Positions 1-8,285 of a stretch of DNA of 64,000 nt are shown one piece after another. Below the pieces are notes generated by a model. The model ran no database searches, was not told the DNA's origin, and saw only the letters and a list, made by a program, of their open reading frames with translations. Every line of letters begins with the position of its first letter. Position 1 is the first letter of the stretch. The position numbers and the translations under genes are program-made. This DNA comes from Bog-756 sp963845485. Its GTDB lineage: Bacteria > Actinomycetota > Acidimicrobiia > Acidimicrobiales > RAAP-2. Where the stretch lies: contig CAWJSI010000015.1 of NCBI GenBank assembly GCA_963845485.1, forward strand, positions 424,384 to 488,383, written 5' to 3'.

Positions 1-1564
1 CGAGGCCCCCGTTGACCACGCCGGCGATCTCGACGGGGACCCGGTAATGGTGGCGGAACTGGTGGCGGCGGCTGACCTTCCAGAGGGCAGCGGTGAGGAT
101 GGTGAGCTCCCAGAGGGCGAAGGTCAGGCCAGCCACCACAGCGAGTCCGGGAAGCGGGGGGAGGTGGACGAGGCCGGCCAGGGTCAGACAGCGGAGGGCG
201 ATGGCCGCCACCAGTACCACGAAGGTGACCACCACCAGTCGGAGCTGACGCATGGCCGACCAGCCGCCGTCGTCGATACCGTCCTTCGGTGTCACCTTGA
301 ACGAGACCCGGGACGGGCGGACGAGGGCCAGCACGGCCCGGGTGAAGATCTCACTGGTCAGGTGGGTGGAGTAGGCGCCGTCCCACAAGGTGGCCTGACC
401 GCGGCAGAGGGCGCTCGAGGCCACCAGATTGAGGACCATCCACGGCAGCCAAAACACCCCGAACTGCCACAGGGTGGCGTGCATGGGCAGGCGACCGGTC
501 GTCAGCATGGCCACGAGCACCGCCAACATGGCCAGGCGCTGGATGGGCACGAAGTAGGCCAGAAGCGAGGAGAGGTAGCTGGCCCGCTGTTTGAGGCTGA
601 GGCCGTGGGCCACGACCGGGTTCTCCCGGGTTCGGAGCACGGCCAGGTTCCCTCGGGCCCACCGGTCCCGCTGGAGGAGGAACGAGGAGAGGTCATGGGG
701 GGCCAGTCCTTGGACGAGCGTCTCGTCGTGATAGCGGGTGTGCCAGCCCTGACCGTGGAGTCGGATGGTGGTGTGGAAGTCTTCGGCCACCGTCTCGGTG
801 GCGATGCCGCCGATCCCCTCCAGCGCGTGCCGGAGGATGACCGCAGCCGAGCCGCACCAGAACGCTCCGTCGTGGCGGTTCTTGCCCGGCATGAGCACCT
901 CAAAGAACATGCTCTGGTCGTGCCGGCCCGTCTCGAAGTGCTGGAACGAGTCGAGGTTTCCGAAGTCGTGGGGCGTCTGCACCAGGGCCACCGACGGGTC
1001 GTCGAAGTAGCCGACCGTGGCGTCCAGGATGTCCGGTTGGGGAACGTGGTCAGCGTCGAGGATGAGGATCAGTTGGCCGTCGGTCCGGCCGAGGGCGTGA
1101 TTGATGTTTCCCGCCTTGGCGTGCTCGTTGGTGGGGCGGCTCAGGTAGCGGGCCCCGAACCGCTCGGCGAGGCGACGCACCTCGTCTCGGCGGCCGTCGT
1201 CGAGTACCCAGGTGGTGTGGGGATAGGCGATCCGGTCACAGCCCACCAACGTGGCGCCGAGCACGTCGAGGCCTTCGTCGTAGGTGCAGACGAAGACGTC
1301 GACGGAGGGACGCCATCCGATGGCCGGCCGCCTCGGCGTCGGAATGCGCCACGCCAGAAAGGCGAACGAACCGAGCATGAGGAGTCCGAACACCTCAGCG
1401 GCGTACAGCGTCCAGAACATCACCGGCTCCGCGCCTCGGCCCGTGTCCCACACCCGCCACACCAGGTACACCACTCCCCAGGCCAGGGCCAGGGTGGTCA
1501 GAGCGCGCAGCAGCCGGTCACGACCGTGGTAGCTCAATCGGGCCGGCGCGGCAGGTGCAGGCAT
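1..1564 (-). CDS. Cellulose synthase-like family 2 glycosyltransferase (partial, runs off left edge)
   Basis: Reading the minus strand from an ATG at 1564 gives an open frame to the window edge (521 codons, no stop). Two N-terminal membrane helices (about residues 20-37 and 48-71) precede a processive GT2 domain with the full D,D,D,QxxRW set: DDG at 122-124, DAD at 170-172, ED at 261-262 and QRDRW at 299-303. More membrane helices follow. The last residues look like the start of a PilZ domain (R..YR.PVEI), which binds cyclic di-GMP in BcsA. By family it would polymerise a beta-glucan across the membrane from a UDP-sugar; the sugar is not provable here. A long plus-strand frame over the same bases is a GC artefact. 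Confidence 0.88.
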   Translation of the reverse strand, partial: MPAPAAPARLSYHGRDRLLRALTTLALAWGVVYLVWRVWDTGRGAEPVMFWTLYAAEVFGLLMLGSFAFLAWRIPTPRRPAIGWRPSVDVFVCTYDEGLDVLGATLVGCDRIAYPHTTWVLDDGRRDEVRRLAERFGARYLSRPTNEHAKAGNINHALGRTDGQLILILDADHVPQPDILDATVGYFDDPSVALVQTPHDFGNLDSFQHFETGRHDQSMFFEVLMPGKNRHDGAFWCGSAAVILRHALEGIGGIATETVAEDFHTTIRLHGQGWHTRYHDETLVQGLAPHDLSSFLLQRDRWARGNLAVLRTRENPVVAHGLSLKQRASYLSSLLAYFVPIQRLAMLAVLVAMLTTGRLPMHATLWQFGVFWLPWMVLNLVASSALCRGQATLWDGAYSTHLTSEIFTRAVLALVRPSRVSFKVTPKDGIDDGGWSAMRQLRLVVVTFVVLVAAIALRCLTLAGLVHLPPLPGLAVVAGLTFALWELTILTAALWKVSRRHQFRHHYRVPVEIAGVVNGGL

Positions 1565-1680
1565 TGCCGGGGTTATCGACCAGGCGGGGCCCGGGCTTGA
1601 ATCCCGCCCGGCAAACGGCGGCCCCGGGGGGCCCACCACAGGACCGTTACTCGGCGGCGTCTCGCCGCCTCAGGAGGGGG

Positions 1681-2157
1681 TCAGCCGGATTCGGGGACGT
1701 AGCGACGGGCCGGGGTACCCGGAGGGTGGGTCACACCGGGCACCGCGTCGGGGTTCTCGACGCAGACCTCCCCCTCGAGACCGTCGGGGTCCCGGAAGAA
1801 GATGCTGAGCACCGGACCGAAGTCGGTCACGAAGGAGTCGGCCGCGCCCCGGGCCATCAACCGCTCACGGATGGTCTCGAAGGCGGACAGCGACGCCGCC
1901 TGGAGGGCGAAGTGGTCGAGCCGTCCCCGGCCGAACATGGGTACCTGGCGATCGGCCTCGGTGTTGCCGACGATCTGGAACACGTTGAGCTCGGCGAAGG
2001 GTCCGATCCTGATGATCGACAGCCGGACGGCCTCGTTCCCGTCCACCTCGGGTGCGTCGCGTTCCACTTCGGCCTCGAAGACCTCCTCGTAGAACCGGTG
2101 GAGGCGGGGTGCGTCGTTGGTCAGCGTGGCGACGTGGTTGAGCCCGACAGTCAGCAC
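1681..2157 (-). CDS. VOC-superfamily (glyoxalase-fold) protein
   Basis: 158 residues with the two beta-alpha-beta-beta-beta modules of vicinal-oxygen-chelate proteins. The N-terminus reads GLNHVATLTND followed by a YEEVF helix, and the end carries the usual FFRDPDGLEGE motif. The HVA histidine near residue 8, a central DHFAL histidine and the late glutamate are the expected metal ligands. The substrate cannot be told from sequence; extradiol dioxygenase, epimerase and lyase activities all occur in the fold. It lies 16 bp downstream of the small membrane protein gene and about 115 bp upstream of the GT2 gene, all on the minus strand, so a loose operon is likely. Confidence 0.8.
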   Translation of the reverse strand: MLTVGLNHVATLTNDAPRLHRFYEEVFEAEVERDAPEVDGNEAVRLSIIRIGPFAELNVFQIVGNTEADRQVPMFGRGRLDHFALQAASLSAFETIRERLMARGAADSFVTDFGPVLSIFFRDPDGLEGEVCVENPDAVPGVTHPPGTPARRYVPESG

Positions 2158-2173
2158 GTGGGTCTCCCGGGAG

Positions 2174-2581
2174 TCATCCGATCACGTCGACGATGTCCAC
2201 GACCAGCAGCACGAAGACCATGGTGCCCACCACGGCGTACAAGGCAGTGAACGCCCAGCGCTGGCGGTGGTCGGCCATCCAGAAGCGTCGGATGCCGAGG
2301 AAGTCGAAGGTGAGGGCCAGTACGCCGATGGGAATGCCGATCGCCGGCCCGACGCCGCGGGCCAATCCGATGGCCGGCAGCACGAAGGGGAGGACGATGT
2401 AGCTGAGCAGGCACCGCAGGGCCGACAAGAAGATAGAGGCACTGAAGATCCGGTGGGTCTCGGACTCGTCGATGGGGGCCCGGTCCTCGGGCACCCGCAG
2501 CAGGCGCCGCATGGTCTGGTCGGCCCGGGAGCGTTCCGGTACCACGACGGTCCCGCCCTGGGCCACGACCAACTGATCCAT
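2174..2581 (-). CDS. Small integral membrane protein, function unknown
   Basis: 135 residues starting with ATG. A polar N-terminal third (about 40 residues, acidic PEDRAPIDESE stretch) is followed by three hydrophobic segments at about residues 49-67, 78-95 and 108-133. The loop between the second and third carries the Trp/Arg-rich motif RRFWMADHRQRW. I do not recognise a named family. It is the first gene of a minus-strand run with the VOC gene, and it is divergent from the DoxX-Rieske gene with about 210 bp between, which should contain both promoters. Confidence 0.65.
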   Translation of the reverse strand: MDQLVVAQGGTVVVPERSRADQTMRRLLRVPEDRAPIDESETHRIFSASIFLSALRCLLSYIVLPFVLPAIGLARGVGPAIGIPIGVLALTFDFLGIRRFWMADHRQRWAFTALYAVVGTMVFVLLVVDIVDVIG

Positions 2582-2791
2582 GGCGCCATGCTACGTGTTC
2601 CATGCGTCGGGCTACCAACCACGCCGGTGGCACCGGTCGGCCCATCCCGCCCCGGCGACACCACCGAGCAGGGCGCACCCGGTATCGTGCCCGACCATGG
2701 GATCGACCCGGTGACCTCGAACGCGTCGAGGCGGGGGCGGGCGGCAGCGGACCGGGAGAACGCGGTGGCGGGCTCGGCTGGGCCGCCCTCC

Positions 2792-3843
2792 ATGTGGAGC
2801 GTGCGGCGACCGGACGGCTCCGTGGCCGCCGGGTGGTACCTCATGCCCCTTCGCCTCTTCCTCGGGGTCACCTTTCTTTTTGCCGGGTGCCAGAAGCTGG
2901 CCAATCCCGACTTCCTCCGATCCTCGAGCCCCATCTCCATCCACGCCCAGCTGGCCGGGGCCGACCGGTCCAGCCCCATCCACGGCCTCCTCTCCCACCT
3001 GCTGTCAGTGGCCCCGGCCCTCGGCGTGGTCATCGCCCTCGGTGAGGTGGCGATCGGCATCGGGATCCTGGTGGGTCTGTGGATGCGCATCGCCGCAGTG
3101 GCCGGCATGCTCTTATCCTTCGGCCTGTTCCTCACCATCAGCTTCCACTCGGCGCCGTACTACACGGGGTCGGACATCGTCTTCTTCTTCGCCTGGACCC
3201 CGCTGGCCCTGGCCGGGGCGGCCGGTGCCCCGGCCCTTGACACCTGGTTCGCCCGGCCCCGGGCCCGCGTCGAGCCGGTGGACGCCTACGGCGCCATGCC
3301 CCGACGTGACGTCCTGTCCAAGGGGGCACTCACCGGGATGGTGGCCGGCCTGTTCGTCGTGGTCGGTGGACTGGCCGCCGGCCTCGGACGCCTGGCCGGT
3401 GGGTCCTCGACCACCACGGAGTCATCGAACACCTTGGGCGGTGGGGGAGCGCCGAGCACGACGAGCCCGTCCTCGGGCCCCACGACCACCACCACCGGCG
3501 GCGGCGGCGAGACGACCACCGCACCCGTGCCCTCGGGCACCAACGTGGGATCGGCGGCGAGCGTGCCGGTCGGGGGATCGGCCGCCTTCACCTGCCCGGA
3601 AACGGCGATCCGGGCCTGGTCATCCAACAGACGGCCGACGACTTCGTGGCCTTCGACGCCGTCTGCCCCCACGCCGGGTGCACGGTGGCCTACCAGGCTG
3701 CGGCCAAGATCATCGCCTGTCCGTGCCACGGGTCGGAGTTCAACCCCCGCACCGGCCACGTGGTGCAGGGGCCGGCCACCAGTGGCCTGACACCGGTCTC
3801 GATCACCAAGGCGGCCAACGGCAACCTGTACGTCCGCGACTGA
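2792..3843 (+). pseudogene. DoxX-Rieske fusion protein, interrupted by a single-base frameshift
   Basis: Residues 1-150 from the ATG at 2792 form a four-helix DoxX/DoxD membrane domain (RLFLGVTFLFAGCQKL start). A twin-arginine motif, PRRDVLSKGAL, follows near residue 169 with a hydrophobic helix, and then a Gly/Ser/Thr-rich linker of about 55 residues. The frame then breaks near 3590: restoring one C in the run there continues into a Rieske domain with CPHAGC and CPCHGS, the two halves of the [2Fe-2S] ligand set, ending at TGA 3841-3843. Intact, it would be about 350 residues: a membrane quinone-linked module tethered to an extracytoplasmic Rieske domain. Whether the shift is real or a sequencing error cannot be decided here. 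Confidence 0.8.
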
Positions 3844-3943
3844 CCCCCGCGCTGCGCTCCGGCCACCGGCCTCCTGCTGTCGTCGTCCGAGCCCGATCGG
3901 ATAGCATCGCGGCGTCGTCGTTCTGTGGCGGCGGCCACCGCCC

Positions 3944-5149
3944 ATGAGTGCAGCCACCACCGTGCCGACCGGCACCTCTGACCCCAAACCAGCGGAGGAG
4001 TCCGTCGCCAGGGCCGACCGGACCGACTGGATCTCCGCTCTGCCGTTCCTCGGCGCCCACCTGGTCCCCTTGGCGGCGTTCTTCGTGGTGGTGACGTGGC
4101 AGGACTGGGTGCTCTGCGCGGTGCTCTACATCACCCGGATGTTCTGCATCACCGCCGGTTACCACCGGTACTTCTCCCACCGCAGCTACCGCATGGGTCG
4201 GGTGGCCCAGTTCTTCATGGCCCTCGGAGGGACGACAGCCCTCCAAAAAGGTCCCCTCTGGTGGGCCGGCCACCACCGCATCCACCACCGGTACACCGAC
4301 CTCGATGACGACGTGCACTCACCCCGCGACGGGTTCTGGTGGAGCCACGTCGGCTGGATCCTCTCCACCCGCTACAAGGACACCGACACCTCAAGCATCA
4401 AGGACTTCGCCGCCTTCCCCGAGTTGCGCTTTCTCGACCGCCACTGGTGGATCGGGCCGACACTGCTCGGCGGGCTGTGCTTCCTCCTCGGCGGTTGGGG
4501 CGGCCTCGTGATCGGCTTCTTCCTCTCGACGGTCCTGCTCTGGCACGGCACCTTCGTGGTCAACTCGGTCGCCCACCTGTTCGGTCGCCGGCGCTACGCC
4601 ACCCCCGACACCAGCCGGAACTCGATGATCATCGCCGTGATCACCGGAGGGGAGGGGTGGCACAACAACCACCACTACCTGCCGGCCTCGGCCCGCCAGG
4701 GCTTTGCCTGGTGGGAGTTCGACCCCACCTGGTACGGACTGAAGGCACTGGCCGCCCTCCACCTCGTGCGTGATCTACGGGACCCGCCGGCCCGCCTGCT
4801 CGACCAGGCCCGCGTGCGTGACGGCGCCTTCGACATCGGGATGTTCCGCTCGTACTGGGAGCGGGCCGCCCGGGTCACCGGCGAGCGCATCGCCGACCTG
4901 AGCGCCCGGCCGGTGGCCTCGTCGCTCGAATCCCACGACCAGAGCGCGACACCGGGAACCATCCCGGCTGTCGATGCCAGCGAGACGCCGGCGACGGACG
5001 AGCCGCTCTCCCACCTCTCAGGGCTGATCACCCGGGTACTCGAATCGGCCGACCAACTGGCCGACTCGACCCGCAGGACCCGCCGGCCCGAAACCACCGA
5101 CAAGGTGACCGCAGGCGAACCGGGATCCGTCGACCACAACCCGGAATGA
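3944..5149 (+). CDS. Acyl-CoA delta-9 (stearoyl-type) fatty acid desaturase
   Basis: 401 residues. The three histidine boxes of membrane desaturases are present: HRYFSHR near residue 77, HRIHHRYTD near 110 and HNNHH near 240, which bind the di-iron centre that inserts a cis double bond. Hydrophobic helices flank them in the usual 2+2 pattern (about 25-65 and 165-205). The C-terminal 100 residues are a hydrophilic, Thr/Asp/Glu-rich tail not needed for catalysis. The stop overlaps the start of the downstream HAD gene (GAATGAGC), implying translational coupling. It probably tunes membrane fluidity. Confidence 0.93.
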   Translation: MSAATTVPTGTSDPKPAEESVARADRTDWISALPFLGAHLVPLAAFFVVVTWQDWVLCAVLYITRMFCITAGYHRYFSHRSYRMGRVAQFFMALGGTTALQKGPLWWAGHHRIHHRYTDLDDDVHSPRDGFWWSHVGWILSTRYKDTDTSSIKDFAAFPELRFLDRHWWIGPTLLGGLCFLLGGWGGLVIGFFLSTVLLWHGTFVVNSVAHLFGRRRYATPDTSRNSMIIAVITGGEGWHNNHHYLPASARQGFAWWEFDPTWYGLKALAALHLVRDLRDPPARLLDQARVRDGAFDIGMFRSYWERAARVTGERIADLSARPVASSLESHDQSATPGTIPAVDASETPATDEPLSHLSGLITRVLESADQLADSTRRTRRPETTDKVTAGEPGSVDHNPE

Positions 5150-5986
5150 GCAGCCTCACAGCCTCACCGGATCCGGGCGGGTTCGCCTCGGCCGCTCTGT
5201 GGATCGTCGACCTCGACGGCGTGGTCTGGCTCACCGGCGAGCCCATCGGACCGGTCGCCGACGCGGTCGAGCGCGTTGCGCACCCGGGGCATCCGGGTGG
5301 TCTTCGCCACCAACAACTCCGCACCCACCACCGACGAGCTCCTGACCCGGCTGGCCAGGATCGGCATCGAGTCGGCACCCGGGGACCTGGTCACGTCGGC
5401 CGGTGCGGTGGCCTCGTTGCTCGAACCCGGTGCCCGGGCGACGGTACTGGCCGAGGCGGGGGTCCACGAGAGCCTGGCCGCCCACGGCGTAACCATCATC
5501 GAGCCGCAAGCCACCCGGGAGGTCACCGCCACCTCCGACGCGGCGGTGGTCGGCTGGAACCGCTCGTTCGACTTCGCCTCCCTGGCCGCCACCGCCACCG
5601 CCGCCCGGGAGTCCGGACGCCTGGTCGCCACCAACGAGGACCCGACCCACCCCACACCCGACGGCCTCATGCCCGGGTCGGGGGCGCTGCTGGCCGCCGT
5701 CGCCACCGCCTCGGGTGTCACCCCCGAGATCGCCGGCAAGCCCCACGCGGCCATGGCGACGCTCATGCAGTCCCGGTTCGGGTTCAGCGACGGCGACGCC
5801 TCGGTGGTGATGATCGGCGATCAGCCAGGCACCGACGGTCGTCTGGCCGAACGCCTGAACATCCCCTTCGGCCTGGTGGACTCAGGGGTCACGCCCGCCT
5901 CGTCCCGGAACTTCGACGTCCCCGTCGCCCTACGGTCGGACGACTTCGTCTCGTTGGTCGCAGCCTGCCTGGATCACGCGCACTGA
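5146..5986 (+). pseudogene. NagD-type HAD-IIA sugar phosphatase, interrupted by a one-base insertion
   Basis: The first 44 codons (from the ATG at 5146, overlapping the desaturase stop) carry HAD motif I, DLDGVVW. The frame is then lost near 5275. Dropping one T from GCGTTGCGC restores RTRGIRVVFATNNS (motif II) and everything to the stop at 5986. The downstream part includes the substrate-clamp cap typical of HAD-IIA, a conserved GKPHAAM lysine motif and motif IV GDQPGTDG. Total about 280 residues, normal for NagD/phosphoglycolate-phosphatase-like enzymes, which hydrolyse small phosphate esters. As written the gene would make only a short peptide or a truncated C-terminal part. Confidence 0.82.
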
Positions 5987-6027
5987 CCCTTCGTGTCCGC
6001 CCCGGCCCCGGCCGGTAGCATGGCGGC

Positions 6028-6591
6028 GTGGCCAGCGGAGACGGATTCCAAAAGTACCTCGACGCCGGGATCGCCTTCACCAACCTCACCCGGGCCAAGG
6101 CCGAGGAGTTGGTGCACGAACTGGTGCAGAACGGGGAGTTCCAGTCCGGCGACGCCCGGGCCCGCGTAGACGAACTGCTCGAGCGCAGTCGCAAAGGACG
6201 CGAGGCGTTCGCCGCACAAGTCCGCAAGGAAGTCACCCAACAGCTGGAGAGCGTGGGCATCACCTCGCTGGAAGATCTGGCCGAACAGGTGGCGACCCTG
6301 ATCGGGCGTACCGCCGAGGCGGGCAAGGCGGCTACCACCAAGGCCAAGAAGTCAGCGGCGAAGAAGGCCTCTCCGAAGAAGGCCGCCGCCAAGAAGTCGC
6401 CGGCCAAGAAAGCGGCCGCCACGAAGTCACCGGCCAAGGTTGCAGTCAAGAAATCGGCCGGGGACGCCAAGAAGGCTCCGGCCAAGAAGGCGACCGCCAA
6501 GAAGGCGACCGCCAAGAAGGCTCCGGCCACCAAGGCATCTCCCACCAAGGCTGCCGGGACTACGGTCCCGGCCCCGGAGTCGTCGGACTGA
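6028..6591 (+). CDS. Phasin-like protein with a histone H1-like Lys/Ala-rich tail
   Basis: 187 residues from a GTG start; an ATG 8 bp upstream is out of frame. Residues 1-95 are helical and amphipathic, resembling the PHA-granule-associated/phasin family (MASGDGFQKYLDAG, then several Lys/Glu/Arg helices). Residues 98-175 are repeats of (A)KKA(x) with Pro and Thr, as in histone H1 C-tails and mycobacterial HupB tails, and would bind DNA non-specifically. The repeats are also visible at DNA level as reiterated GCCAAGAAG units. It lies directly before tlyA, with the two nearly overlapping. The role is inferred: nucleoid or granule association. Confidence 0.75.
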   Translation: MASGDGFQKYLDAGIAFTNLTRAKAEELVHELVQNGEFQSGDARARVDELLERSRKGREAFAAQVRKEVTQQLESVGITSLEDLAEQVATLIGRTAEAGKAATTKAKKSAAKKASPKKAAAKKSPAKKAAATKSPAKVAVKKSAGDAKKAPAKKATAKKATAKKAPATKASPTKAAGTTVPAPESSD

Positions 6592-7442
6592 CCAACTCCC
6601 CGCGACGGCGACTGGACCGGGCCCTGGTGGAGCGGGGACTGGTGGCGACCCGTCCCCAAGCGGTCGCTCACATCGAGCGGGGCGAGGTTCTCGTGTCCGG
6701 GTCGGTGGCGGACAAGCCCTCACGGCTCGTGGCCCCGGCCGAACCCATCGAGCTGATCGGGCCTCCGCCTCGCTTCGTCAGTCGCGGCGGCGACAAGCTC
6801 GACGCCGCGCTCACCCGCTTCTGCATCGACGTCGTCGGGCGGAGGGCCCTCGACGCCGGAGCGTCCACCGGAGGATTCACCGACTGCCTGCTCCAAGCCG
6901 GAGCCAGCTCGGTGGTGGCAGTCGACGTGGGTCGTGGCCAGCTGCATCCGCGGATCCGGAACGACCCCCGGGTCGAGGTCCACGAACGACTCGACGTCAG
7001 AGAGGTGACGATGGCGACCATGCTCGGCCGCCCGGCCGACCTCGTGACGGCCGACCTCTCGTTCATCTCGGTCACCCGCGCCGTACCGGTGCTTACCGGG
7101 GAGATCGTCGTACCCGGCTCACCCCTCGTGATCCTGGCCAAACCGCAGTTCGAGGCGGGCCGGGCCGAGGCCTCGCGGGGGAGGGGGATCATCCGGGACC
7201 CCGAGGTGCACCGACGGACCTTGCTCGAGGTGTGTGGAGCGATCTCGGCGGCCGGGGCGGACATCATGGGGGCGATGCCCTCACCCATCACCGGTTCGGC
7301 CGGGAATCTCGAGTTCCTCGTCCATGCCCGCGTCCGGGAGCCGAGCGGTGGGAGTCCGCCTCCGAGCACCCATGCCTCAGCCGTCACTGAGCTCGTCGAC
7401 CGGGCCGTCGCCGAGGCCCACGCCGAAAACGGGACAGGATAG
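6588..7442 (+). CDS. tlyA: TlyA-family rRNA 2'-O-methyltransferase (start uncertain)
   Basis: An N-terminal S4 RNA-binding domain (RRRLDRALVERGL onward) is fused to an FtsJ-like methyltransferase with SAM motif DAGASTGGFTD and KPQFEAGR. TlyA methylates cytidines of 16S/23S rRNA and sets capreomycin sensitivity. The first ordinary start codon (GTG 6627) would cut off the first 13 residues of the S4 domain. The frame is open further upstream without ATG, GTG or TTG. A CTG at 6588 overlaps the previous stop and has a GGAG eight bases before it, so I use it as the likely non-canonical start. It is the first gene of the tlyA-nadK-recN run. Confidence 0.9.
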   Translation: MTNSPRRRLDRALVERGLVATRPQAVAHIERGEVLVSGSVADKPSRLVAPAEPIELIGPPPRFVSRGGDKLDAALTRFCIDVVGRRALDAGASTGGFTDCLLQAGASSVVAVDVGRGQLHPRIRNDPRVEVHERLDVREVTMATMLGRPADLVTADLSFISVTRAVPVLTGEIVVPGSPLVILAKPQFEAGRAEASRGRGIIRDPEVHRRTLLEVCGAISAAGADIMGAMPSPITGSAGNLEFLVHARVREPSGGSPPPSTHASAVTELVDRAVAEAHAENGTG

Positions 7443-7447
7443 GGACC

Positions 7448-8272
7448 ATGGCCGTCATCGCCTTCTACACCAACCCCCACCGACCCGAGGCCACCGCCCT
7501 CGCCGCCCGGGCCGAGGCCTGGCTGGTCGATCGGGGACACCAGGCCGTACCCGCCCTGCACCCCGACGGCTCGGCCTCGGCCGAGGGCGCCGACCTGCTG
7601 GTCAGCCTGGGAGGGGACGGCACGCTGCTCCGGTCGGTCGAGACCGCCCTGGCCGGGGGCATCCCGGTCCTCGGGGTGAACATCGGCCGGCTGGGCTACC
7701 TCACGCCCACCGAGCCGGCCGGGCTGGAAGACGCCCTCGGCTCCTTCCTGGCCGGGACCCACCGGGTCGAGGAACGGATGACCTTGTCGGTTACCGTGCG
7801 CGGACCCGACGGAGCCCTCATCGCCCAGCGCACCGCGCTCAACGAGGCCACGGTGGAAAAGACCGTCCCGGGCCACACCGTGCGTATCGCCACCTTCATC
7901 GACAGCCGTCCCTTCGTCACCTACGCCGCTGACGGGCTGCTCGTGGCCACCCCGACCGGATCGACGGCCTACAACCTGTCCGCCCGGGGCCCGGTCCTGT
8001 CCCCGAGGCTGCGGGCGATCGTGGTCACGCCGGTCTCGCCGCACATGCTCTTCGACCGTCCTCTCGTCCTCGACCCCACCGAGCGCCTCCGACTCGACGT
8101 GGAAGAGCCCCGTTCGGCCGTGCTGGTGGTGGACGGCGTGACCGTCACCACCCTGGCCCCGGGCTCCTCGGTGGAGTGCCGGCAGGGTGATCAACCGGCC
8201 CGTCTGGTCACCTTCGGGTCCACCGACTTCCACTCCATCCTCCGGGCCAAGTTCCATCTCGCCGACCGCTAG
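7448..8272 (+). CDS. nadK: NAD kinase
   Basis: 274 residues. It carries the GGDGT phosphate-binding loop at 55-59, the NIGRLGYLT motif, the NEA motif and GSTAYNLSARGPVLSP, all diagnostic of ATP- or polyphosphate-dependent NAD kinase, which makes NADP+ in the cytosol. It starts 5 bp after the tlyA stop and ends 13 bp before recN, so the three genes are probably co-transcribed, as in mycobacteria (Rv1694-Rv1696). Length and motif order are normal. Confidence 0.96.
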   Translation: MAVIAFYTNPHRPEATALAARAEAWLVDRGHQAVPALHPDGSASAEGADLLVSLGGDGTLLRSVETALAGGIPVLGVNIGRLGYLTPTEPAGLEDALGSFLAGTHRVEERMTLSVTVRGPDGALIAQRTALNEATVEKTVPGHTVRIATFIDSRPFVTYAADGLLVATPTGSTAYNLSARGPVLSPRLRAIVVTPVSPHMLFDRPLVLDPTERLRLDVEEPRSAVLVVDGVTVTTLAPGSSVECRQGDQPARLVTFGSTDFHSILRAKFHLADR

Positions 8273-8285
8273 GACACCGGGCGCC

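Noticed and set aside
47..1600. Long plus-strand frame over the GT2 gene
   Set aside because: Glu/Gly/His/Gln-rich GC artefact; the minus strand carries all glycosyltransferase motifs.
6340..6560. Reiterated GCCAAGAAG-like units considered as CRISPR or other array
   Set aside because: In-frame codon repeats for Lys/Ala in a protein tail; no spacers.
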